Origin: Verrucomicrobiaceae bacterium
Lineage (GTDB): Bacteria > Verrucomicrobiota > Verrucomicrobiia > Verrucomicrobiales > Verrucomicrobiaceae
Direction: 5' to 3'
DNA length: 64,000 nt
Assembly: GCA_947458455.1 (NCBI GenBank)
Contig: CANGYJ010000001.1
Coordinates: forward strand, 248,001 to 312,000
Shown here: one piece after another, positions 57,163-64,000 of the stretch
Layout of the letters: the number at the start of each line of letters is the position of its first letter
How positions within the stretch are numbered: position 1 is the first letter of the stretch
Notes under the pieces: model-generated
Told to the model about the DNA's origin: nothing
Databases searched by the model: none
The model's input: only the letters and a program-made list of their open reading frames with translations
Program-made: the position numbers and the translations under genes

Positions 57163-58026
57163 ATGACCTTCCTCGATCCGTGCAACGACTGGGCATTCAA
57201 GCGCATCTTCGGCTCGCGTGAGAGTGCTCCCGTGCTCATCGGCTTCCTCAATGACCTTTTGCACGGTGGTAGGCCGGTGGTCGAAAAAGTCCACATCATC
57301 GATCCCTACCTGCCATCTCAGATCAAGAACCTCAAGGACTCCGCCGTCGATGTGAGGGCGACGCTCCAAGACGGCAGCGAGGTGCTCATCGAGATGCAGA
57401 TGCTGCCTGTGGCCGGGTTTTGCGAGCGGGTGCTCTACAATGGCGCGAAGTGCATTTCGTCGCAGTTAGGGCGAGGCATGAATTACACCCGCATCCGGCC
57501 GGTGACGGTCATCACCGTGGCGGATTGTGTTTTGCTGCCGGAGACGGATGCCTGGCTGAATCACTACACCATGCGGGAGAAGCGCCGGAACAGCCCATGG
57601 CCGGTCAGCGGAATCGAAATCGTCTTCATCGAGCTTCCAAAGATCAAACTCGACGAAATGCCTGCCTCCGAGCCGCTGCATGACTGGCTTGAGTTCTTGA
57701 AAAACGCCACGCAATGGCACACCATGCCGCGTAAAGTCACCAATACCGCTGTTCGCGAGGCCCTGCGTCTCGCCAAGCAGGATAACCTCTCCACCTCCGA
57801 AGCCCACATCATGACACGTCGCCAACTTTACCGTCACGATCAGAAGAACATGATTCTGCATGCGCGCAATGAAGGCCGCATGGACATCGCTCGTGCCTTG
57901 CTGGCTCGTGGGATGTCAGAGGCCGAGGTGATGGAGCTCACAGGCCTGTCGAAGCTTGAGCTAAGCAGAGCCGCTCCGCCCAAAGTGGCACCTCGCGTCA
58001 AACGCAAGCGTTCCACCAAAGCCTGA
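57163..58026 (+). CDS. Rpn-family PD-(D/E)XK nuclease
   Basis: A 287-residue protein of the Rpn/PDDEXK_2 family (once annotated as a transposase). The N-terminus is FLDPCNDWAFKRIFGSRESA with the family D-x-A-F-K-x-(I/L)-F-G pattern. The nuclease core is VDVRATLQDGSEVLIEMQM, the D...E-x-Q active site. The C-terminal region has LLARGMSEAEVMELTGLS, a helix pair that recalls a DNA-binding or protein-interaction motif. Members can promote RecA-independent recombination in E. coli; the role here is unknown. It is placed 13 bp after the cytochrome lipoprotein gene and 63 bp before a DinG-type helicase. Confidence 0.9.
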   Translation: MTFLDPCNDWAFKRIFGSRESAPVLIGFLNDLLHGGRPVVEKVHIIDPYLPSQIKNLKDSAVDVRATLQDGSEVLIEMQMLPVAGFCERVLYNGAKCISSQLGRGMNYTRIRPVTVITVADCVLLPETDAWLNHYTMREKRRNSPWPVSGIEIVFIELPKIKLDEMPASEPLHDWLEFLKNATQWHTMPRKVTNTAVREALRLAKQDNLSTSEAHIMTRRQLYRHDQKNMILHARNEGRMDIARALLARGMSEAEVMELTGLSKLELSRAAPPKVAPRVKRKRSTKA

Positions 58027-58089
58027 CCTCCTCCGACCTCTTGATGCGCCTGATTTTGATCTTCCTGCTGCTCCGCTGATCGCGCCCAC

Positions 58090-60111
58090 ATGTTTTACGT
58101 CGCCGAAGATCACGAGGAGGGCAGGCCGTTTGCGATGCCGAAAAGGCCGCCGCTGGCGCCGCGCATGCGCATCGCCTTCTCGGAGGATGGGAAGCTCTCG
58201 GAATCACCGCAGTTTGAGTATCGCCCGCAGCAGCAACAGATGGCGGAGCTGGTGAGCGAGGCGCTGGATGAGAGCCACGCGCTGGTTTGTGAAGCCGCCA
58301 CGGGTGTCGGCAAATCGCTCGCCTACCTCGTGCCTGCGGTGACCTTTGCGCTGGAGCAGAAGCGGAAGGCCATCATCTGCACGCACACCATCAACCTTCA
58401 GGAGCAGCTCATCAGCAAAGACATCCCGCTGGTGCAAAAGATTGTCGGCACCTTCCACGCGGAGATTTTAAAAGGGCGCGGCAATTACCTCTGCCCCACA
58501 CGGCTTCAGCGGGCCATGAGCGAAAGCGGCGATCTATTCAGCTCGTCCGAAGCGTCCGAGCTCGGCATGATCGCCGACTGGGCGGCGACAACGGAGGACG
58601 GCACGCTGAGTGATCTCGATTTCACACCCAGTGCCCGCGTGTGGTCGCTTGTATGCAGCGAGCCGCATGCCTGCACACCGCGCCGCTGCCCGCCGGGTAG
58701 CCGTTGCTGGTATCAGGACACCCGCCGCCGCATGGAAAAGGCGGATGTGATCGTGTTGAACCACACGCTCTTCTTCACGCTGCTCGCCTCCGCCGATGAG
58801 ACGACCACGGAGGACGCGAATTTCCTCTTCCCGCGTGACTTCGTGATCATTGATGAGGCGCACACCATCGAAAACGTGGCCGCAAAGGCCTTCGGGCTGC
58901 ACATCAGCGAGACGAACCTCAAATTCGACCTCGGCAGGCTGCACAATCCGAAATCGCGAAAAGGCTTCTTCCAGCTCGTGGGCGACAAAGACGGCATCCG
59001 CGAGGTTTTGAGCTCCATCGAACTCGTGAACAGCTTTTTCCGCAGCGTGGAAGCCGCGTGCAAATTCAATGCCCTGGGTCGCGAGTTCCGCGTGCGGGAG
59101 CCTGAACTCGTCGAGAACACGCTGGCTCTCCCGCTCGAACGTCTGGCCAAACGAGCCGACAAAGCGGGCGACGCCGCGCACAAGGAGCACACCAAGCTCG
59201 AGCTGCACGATCTCGCGAAGCGCCTGCGGGCCGTGGGAGCCGGTTTGAAGATGTTTTTGGACCAGGAGCAGGAGGATCACGTCCACTGGGTGGAGCGCAC
59301 GGGGCCTGAAAAGAACATCATTTCGCTGCACACCGCGCCGGTGGATGTCTCGCCGAAGCTAAGGCAGATCTTTTTCGCCAGCCGCAAGGCCTGCGTCTTC
59401 ACCAGCGCCACGCTTGGCATCGGTCATGACGAGGAATTGCGCTACTTCCGCAACCGCGTGGGCGCTGATGAAGCCCGCGCCGCCTGCATCGAGAGCCCCT
59501 TCGATTTCAAGCGGCAGATGACGCTCTACCTGCTGCAAAAAATGCCGCAGCCGAGTGATCCGGGTTATCTCGACCGCCTGCTGCACTGGATCTGCCACTT
59601 CCTCGATCTGAGCAAAGGCCGCGCCTTCGTGCTCTTCACCAGCTACAGCCAGATGACCGCGCTGGCGGATAAGCTGGAGGCGCACTGCGCCCGTCAAGGC
59701 TGGCGCTTGCTGGTGCAAGGTCGCGGCATGCCACGGCATCAAATGCTCGCCGAATTCAAGAACGACACGAACAGCGTCCTCTGCGGCACCGATAGCTTCT
59801 GGACCGGCGTGGACGTGCCCGGCGAATCGCTCAGCAATGTCATCATCACGCGACTGCCCTTTGCCGTGCCCGATCATCCGCTCACCGCGTCTCGCATTGA
59901 GCACCTGGAGGCGCAGGGCATGAACGCCTTCACCGAATACAGCGTGCCCGAGGCCATCCTCAAACTCCGCCAAGGCATCGGCCGCCTGATCCGCAACGCC
60001 ACCGACACCGGCATCTGCGCCATCCTCGACAACCGCATCCTCACCAAGCCCTACGGACGCGCCTTTCTCGCCTCGTTGCCCGAGTGTCCGACGGAGGTGA
60101 TGAGGGAGTAG
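58090..60111 (+). CDS. DinG/XPD-family iron-sulfur DNA helicase
   Basis: A 673-residue superfamily 2 helicase. Walker A ATGVGKS (70-76), the DEAH box (255-258) in VIIDEAHTIEN, and a likely 4Fe-4S cluster ligated by Cys135 and Cys189/195/200/206 in CPTRLQRAM and VCSEPHACTPRRCPPGSRCW. C-terminal helicase motifs lie in FCGTDSFWTGVDVPG-like CGTDSFWTGVDVPGESLSNV and RQGIGRLIRN. The start at 58090 gives about 25 residues before the first motifs. It would unwind R-loops or forked DNA. The Rpn nuclease gene lies 63 bp upstream, but a shared role is unproved. Confidence 0.92.
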   Translation: MFYVAEDHEEGRPFAMPKRPPLAPRMRIAFSEDGKLSESPQFEYRPQQQQMAELVSEALDESHALVCEAATGVGKSLAYLVPAVTFALEQKRKAIICTHTINLQEQLISKDIPLVQKIVGTFHAEILKGRGNYLCPTRLQRAMSESGDLFSSSEASELGMIADWAATTEDGTLSDLDFTPSARVWSLVCSEPHACTPRRCPPGSRCWYQDTRRRMEKADVIVLNHTLFFTLLASADETTTEDANFLFPRDFVIIDEAHTIENVAAKAFGLHISETNLKFDLGRLHNPKSRKGFFQLVGDKDGIREVLSSIELVNSFFRSVEAACKFNALGREFRVREPELVENTLALPLERLAKRADKAGDAAHKEHTKLELHDLAKRLRAVGAGLKMFLDQEQEDHVHWVERTGPEKNIISLHTAPVDVSPKLRQIFFASRKACVFTSATLGIGHDEELRYFRNRVGADEARAACIESPFDFKRQMTLYLLQKMPQPSDPGYLDRLLHWICHFLDLSKGRAFVLFTSYSQMTALADKLEAHCARQGWRLLVQGRGMPRHQMLAEFKNDTNSVLCGTDSFWTGVDVPGESLSNVIITRLPFAVPDHPLTASRIEHLEAQGMNAFTEYSVPEAILKLRQGIGRLIRNATDTGICAILDNRILTKPYGRAFLASLPECPTEVMRE

Positions 60112-60122
60112 GGCAGGGGAGT

Positions 60123-62801
60123 CTACTTCTCATCCAGCGCCCGGCGGATGCGGTATTTGATGGCGAGCTGGTGGGCGGGGGTGTTGGCGAAGGGGAGGGC
60201 TTTGATGCTCTCGATTTGAAGGAGGGCGCTGCTTTGGGTGGCGTGGGCAAAGCTGCCGCTGTGGGCGAGGCTGAGTAGGCGGGTGAGGTAATCGAGCTGG
60301 AGGTTCTGCCGCATGGTGCTGACGGGCTTGGCGGGATCATCGCCGGTGCAGATGGCGGTGGTGAGGGAGGTGAGCACTTCATCGACGCTGACTTCGTTGC
60401 CATAGAGCGAGCTGTCCTGGAGGCGCTGAAGGGTGGCGGGATGAAGGATGTGGGCGAGGAGGGAGGTCTGGAGGCGGAAGGCGATGTCGTGGAGCTTGGG
60501 GTCTTCGCTCTCATCGCCGTGGTCAAAGCCTCGGCGCTGCTGCTGAAGGTGGGCATAGAGCTCCGGTGGAGCGGAGAGGGCATCGGGGGCGAAGGCATGC
60601 TTCGCGAGGGCGGCGAGGGCGCGGCGTTGTTTCTCGGCTTCGACGGGCTTGAAGGGGGCCACGCCTTGTGCCTGGCCTTGCACGGCTCGTTCGACGTACA
60701 CGCCGCCGATGAAGCGTGAGATGGCGGTGAGGGCATTGCCGGCCTCTTTGGTGAGCGACATGTAGGCTTGCGAGACTTCCTGCCAGCTCTTGCCAGGCTC
60801 GGCGAGGTCTTTGAGGACGTTTTTGAGTTCGCCCTTGGCCATGTCACAACGCTGCTCGCCGTAGGCGATGGGATCGCTGCTCATGTCGAAGAGCATCGCA
60901 CGAGGGTCGATGGCTTTGCCAATGCCGCGCATGTCGTCGGCGTCGTTGGCAAAGGCCAGCTCGGGCTTATGAGACTGGCTGGCGATACCTTCGAGGCGCT
61001 TGGCTTCCTCGACGGGGTCTTCCAAGGATTCGCTGTAGCCGTAGCTGATGGCCCAGTGGTCATACGGGCCGGGCTTGGTGGTGAAGTACTGGCCTTGTTT
61101 GATGCCTTTCGGCGCGAGATTCACCGGCGGGTAATCCATCACGGAGCCGGTGAGGCCGGACTTTTCGGTGATCTCGGCATTGTGGATGTTTTCGGGGCTG
61201 TGGAGGTGGCTGGAGCGGAAGTTGTGGTTCAAGCCGAGCGTGTGTCCGACCTCGTGCAGGGCGAGGTAATAGAGCGATTCTTTGACGAGGCGGTCCACCT
61301 CGACGCGGTCGCTCTTTTGCAGGCGGAGCATCGTCTGGCCAAACTGAATGCCTTGGCGGGCGCAGTTGCAGGCGAGGCAGGCGTGTGGGTTGGCCTTGCT
61401 GGCGCCTTCGGCGGGCTGCTCGGTGGCGAGACCGAGATCGTCGAAGAGCTTCTTCGTGAGCAGGCGCTTCGTGATGTAACTGTATTCGAGCATGATGTCG
61501 GCCCCGAGGATCTGGCCGGTGCGAGGATTGGCAAAGCTGGGGCCGTAACCACCGAAAGGAGGATTCACGCTGCTGGTCCAGCGGAGTACGTTGTGATCGA
61601 TGTCGCCCGCATCCCACTTCGCGTCATCAGGCTGCTGTTTGACGACGACGGCGTCTTTGAAGCCGGCGGTTTCGAAAGCCTCATTCCACTTCAGCACAGC
61701 GGCGCGGATGGTATCGCGGAATTCGACGGGTGTGGTGTTTTCGATCCAGAAGACGATGGGCTCCACCGGCTCGCTGAGGGCGGTACCGGGCTTTTGCTTC
61801 ACGAGGCTCCAGCGGTGGATGGCATCGCGGTAGGGCGCGGCATCGAGGCTGGTCATGTCGGTGATCTGGTGGGTGAAATAGCCGATGCGGGGATCGTCGA
61901 GGCGAGGTTTGAAATCGGTCTCCGGCATGGCGATGAGGGTGTGCTGGACCTGCACGCTGATGTAGCGGCCATCGGTGATGTCCTCATCGTGCTCGTGAGG
62001 CGGGTTTTGATTCTCAAACACATACTCGGCGATGACGGCGGTGTTCTTCGGGTAGCCGTTGATGCGCAGGACTTTGGTCTTCGGTTCGGAGAGGCGGCCG
62101 AGCAGGGACTTCTCGCCAAATTTCACCATGGTGAGTGCCTCGCGGAGGAAGAGATTCGTGGCGGAGATGAGCACGCCTTCGCCATCTTCGGCGACGATGC
62201 TTTCGCTGGCGAGCACGGCGGGGCTGATGTTCGCATTCCGAGCGCGGGCCAGGGGGCTTTGAGGATCAAAGTAGATGGAAGTGTTGCTTTCGATAAACTC
62301 AACGCGGTCAAAGATCTTCCGAAGGACCACGATGGTCTCCTCACCATAGCGGCCGCGGTTGTGACCGGCATCCACGGGGCCATCGACGCTGTGGTTGAAG
62401 TAAATGAACTCGGGGCCGAGCTGCGATTTCGCGATGTAGAGCCACGGGGCACCCTTTTCCATGTCCAGATACATGCGGAAGAGGCCGTCGATGCGCTTGA
62501 AGTCCTTCGTGAAGTCCGCCACGGACTTTCTCTTCGGCTTGCTGTCCTCGGCGGGCTTTGCGGCGGTCTGCGGAGCTGGAGCAGGCTGGGGCTTGGCTTC
62601 GGGTTTGGGTTCCTGTTTTGGCTCCGGCTTCGGTTCTGGCTTCGGCTCGGGTTTGGGTTCCGGTTTGGCAGGATCGGGTTTTGGCTCGGGTTTGGAGGGC
62701 GCGGGCTTCGGCTGCGGTTTGGGTTCGGGCTTCGGATCAGCCGCATGACTGCCCAGGGCAAGAAAGAGGAGGGTGAGGGAGGTCAGAGTGCGGCGAAGCA
62801 T
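60123..62801 (-). CDS. Secreted zinc metalloprotease (DUF5117/DUF4953 type)
   Basis: An 892-residue exported metallopeptidase; the ATG at 62801 begins a signal peptide (MLRRTLTSLTLLFLALGSHA). A Lys-Pro-Glu-Pro low-complexity linker of about 55 residues follows. The catalytic zinc motif is LHEVGHTLGLNHNF (HExxHxxGxxH), placed after the DUF5117-like region. Near the C-terminus are FIGGVYVERAVQGQAQGVAPF and further conserved motifs of the family that is common in Bacteroidota and Verrucomicrobiota. Its substrates are unknown. Converges on the DinG-type gene. Confidence 0.91.
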   Translation of the reverse strand: MLRRTLTSLTLLFLALGSHAADPKPEPKPQPKPAPSKPEPKPDPAKPEPKPEPKPEPKPEPKQEPKPEAKPQPAPAPQTAAKPAEDSKPKRKSVADFTKDFKRIDGLFRMYLDMEKGAPWLYIAKSQLGPEFIYFNHSVDGPVDAGHNRGRYGEETIVVLRKIFDRVEFIESNTSIYFDPQSPLARARNANISPAVLASESIVAEDGEGVLISATNLFLREALTMVKFGEKSLLGRLSEPKTKVLRINGYPKNTAVIAEYVFENQNPPHEHDEDITDGRYISVQVQHTLIAMPETDFKPRLDDPRIGYFTHQITDMTSLDAAPYRDAIHRWSLVKQKPGTALSEPVEPIVFWIENTTPVEFRDTIRAAVLKWNEAFETAGFKDAVVVKQQPDDAKWDAGDIDHNVLRWTSSVNPPFGGYGPSFANPRTGQILGADIMLEYSYITKRLLTKKLFDDLGLATEQPAEGASKANPHACLACNCARQGIQFGQTMLRLQKSDRVEVDRLVKESLYYLALHEVGHTLGLNHNFRSSHLHSPENIHNAEITEKSGLTGSVMDYPPVNLAPKGIKQGQYFTTKPGPYDHWAISYGYSESLEDPVEEAKRLEGIASQSHKPELAFANDADDMRGIGKAIDPRAMLFDMSSDPIAYGEQRCDMAKGELKNVLKDLAEPGKSWQEVSQAYMSLTKEAGNALTAISRFIGGVYVERAVQGQAQGVAPFKPVEAEKQRRALAALAKHAFAPDALSAPPELYAHLQQQRRGFDHGDESEDPKLHDIAFRLQTSLLAHILHPATLQRLQDSSLYGNEVSVDEVLTSLTTAICTGDDPAKPVSTMRQNLQLDYLTRLLSLAHSGSFAHATQSSALLQIESIKALPFANTPAHQLAIKYRIRRALDEK

Positions 62802-62865
62802 GGTGGGGGGGGAAGTCTGAAAATCTATGGGACAACGCCTTGAGATGCACGGCTTTGTGCGAAAA

Positions 62866-63993
62866 TTATTTGGGAGGGCGTTTGCTGTCGATGGTGCTCT
62901 GAGCTTGGTCACGCTCAATGCAGGGGCCGCACAGGGAGAGTAAATCCTGTGCTTCGGTGATCGAGTGATCGGTGTAGGCCCATTGACCCGCTGCGCGGGC
63001 CGCAAAGGCATCTCGCAGCGGCCCGGCGGGGAGTTGGTGAGCCATCGCACACAGTTCGGCGAAGCTCTTCATCGTCGCTCCGAGATAACCGCCGACCTCA
63101 TTGGCTGACTTTTGAAGGTCGGGACGGTCGGAGTGACCGAGGAGCCATTGAAAGGCATCCTGCGGATGATCATTCACATAGGCGCTAAGCCATTCCTCGC
63201 TGAGCCGGCTGCGTTCCGCATGAGTGGGCAGTTGGGAGACGATTTCCAGCCCAGAGGCGTGATCGATGCCGTCGCGGTGGCAAACCCGAGACAGCAGATA
63301 GTCCCGCAGTCGCTTCGGCTCGACGTTCGTGAGGGCAGCGAGAGCTCCATTGGCATCTTTGATCATCCAACTGTGAGCGATCTGGATGAGAGCCTTCTCT
63401 CGCAGGAAGACATCCTCGATTTGATCCGCCCAAGCGGCACTGGCGAGCGGGTCTTTGTTTGCGCTGAGGGACAGCAAGTGCTCGATGCCGGTTTCTTGAA
63501 GCACGCTGTCGTCTTCGAGGGCATTGACCCACTTCCAAGCGGCCTCCGTGTCTGATTTTGTCCAGAGATCGAGAACTGCCCACAGAGCACGCTCCTTGAG
63601 CTGCGGTGAAGAAAGGCCACGCAGGGCTATGAGTGCGCCGTTGAGGTCCAAGGCGGCCCAGCGTTCGAAAAGGCAGCGCAGCAAGCGCCGACGCACCTCG
63701 GGGAAAGGATTGCGCAAGAGGCCGCGCAGCCTCGCGGGCAGTTCCTCCAGACTCATCTGCGAGATGGGATGAATGGCTTCCGCCCAGTTCTCGCAGGTCA
63801 GCAGGGCGAGTCCCGCCTCCGAAGCGGCTTGGGGCGGCGGCTGGTATGCCCGCACCTCGATGGAGCTTATCGATTCCGCTTGCTGGGTGCCTGCGACGGT
63901 CTTTTCAGAGGGTTCGAACGTGTTTTCGCTCGCGAGCCAGATGCCCGCGAAGGCGCACAGCGCATGCAAAAGCATCTGGAGCATGAGTTTCAT
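62866..63993 (-). CDS. Secreted helical-repeat protein of unknown function
   Basis: A 375-residue protein. The N-terminus (MKLMLQMLLHALCAFAGIWLASENTF) is a likely signal peptide or membrane anchor. The rest is built of alpha-helical units with a recurring W-x(n)-A...A pattern (ERWAALDLNGALIALRGLSS, LWTKSDTEAAWKWVNALEDD, AWADQIEDVFLREKALIQIA, SWMIKDANGALAALTNVEPK). Such repeat proteins are common in Verrucomicrobiota and resemble HEAT or TPR-like scaffolds. No enzymatic motif is visible. It lies upstream of the secreted metalloprotease (64-bp gap) and may be cotranscribed with it. The start codon is near the window edge, and upstream signals are not seen. Confidence 0.7.
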   Translation of the reverse strand: MKLMLQMLLHALCAFAGIWLASENTFEPSEKTVAGTQQAESISSIEVRAYQPPPQAASEAGLALLTCENWAEAIHPISQMSLEELPARLRGLLRNPFPEVRRRLLRCLFERWAALDLNGALIALRGLSSPQLKERALWAVLDLWTKSDTEAAWKWVNALEDDSVLQETGIEHLLSLSANKDPLASAAWADQIEDVFLREKALIQIAHSWMIKDANGALAALTNVEPKRLRDYLLSRVCHRDGIDHASGLEIVSQLPTHAERSRLSEEWLSAYVNDHPQDAFQWLLGHSDRPDLQKSANEVGGYLGATMKSFAELCAMAHQLPAGPLRDAFAARAAGQWAYTDHSITEAQDLLSLCGPCIERDQAQSTIDSKRPPK

Positions 63994-64000
63994 CGAGCTG

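Noticed and set aside
57163-58026. Insertion sequence based on old transposase labels for this family
   Set aside because: No terminal inverted repeats or target duplication were seen. The PD-(D/E)XK Rpn-type core argues for a stand-alone nuclease.

Overview
This window looks like chromosomal DNA from a member of the Verrucomicrobiota, probably Verrucomicrobiaceae and close to Prosthecobacter or Verrucomicrobium. The placement is inferred from gene content and not from a marker tree. The main evidence is a complete four-gene Verru_Chthon cassette (A-B-C-D), a PSD1/DUF1549/DUF1553 cytochrome protein next to two DUF1501 proteins, a ThuA-domain protein, secreted FAD oxidoreductase and beta-propeller proteins, and high GC with long antisense open frames. 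No phage, insertion sequence, transposase or CRISPR array was seen.

Layout. 1-5.0 kb: the HrpB helicase (cut by the window edge), a nitrilase-family hydrolase and a type IA topoisomerase. 5.2-12.9 kb: the Verru_Chthon cassette, one large GspK/PilX-like protein plus three prepilin-like proteins, directly followed by guaB (12.9-14.4 kb). 14.7-22.7 kb: glycyl-tRNA synthetase, a Fur-family regulator, a secreted FAD oxidoreductase, and a secreted protein with two seven-repeat propellers. 22.9-29.2 kb: gyrB, a DUF1016/YhcG-type nuclease and gyrA in one tight run. 29.3-31.4 kb: a prolyl oligopeptidase. 31.4-38.8 kb (minus strand): the cluster IclR regulator > PSD1 cytochrome protein > DUF1501 > DUF1501, with coupled junctions. 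38.8-43.4 kb: hemB, a small lipoprotein, and an operon of a fused NadD-NadK enzyme, an M14-type peptidase and a lipoprotein hydrolase. 43.5-49.3 kb: an anchored thioredoxin, a ThuA protein, a glycosyltransferase with an AsnB-type amidotransferase, and a nitroreductase. 49.4-55.4 kb: an Aas-like acyl-ACP synthetase with a degenerate acyltransferase domain, two orphan antitoxins, tRNA-Arg, a LysR regulator, a DUF1460 protein, a TPM protein, a chagasin-like inhibitor and tRNA-Gln. 55.5-64 kb: a PfkB kinase, a cytochrome lipoprotein, an Rpn nuclease, a DinG-type helicase, a secreted zinc metalloprotease and a secreted helical-repeat protein.

The strongest unexplained signals are these. (1) The Verru_Chthon cassette looks like a dedicated pseudopilin set with no assigned function. 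(2) Short tandem arrays with 7-nt or 9-nt periods, and a 60-bp palindromic element, lie inside coding sequences and are read through in frame (PSD1 gene and hrpB). Related copies occur in nearby intergenic DNA. (3) A seven-repeat beta-propeller is inserted inside a cadherin-like domain, and the whole module is duplicated. (4) NadD is fused to NadK. (5) A PD-(D/E)XK nuclease gene sits between gyrB and gyrA.
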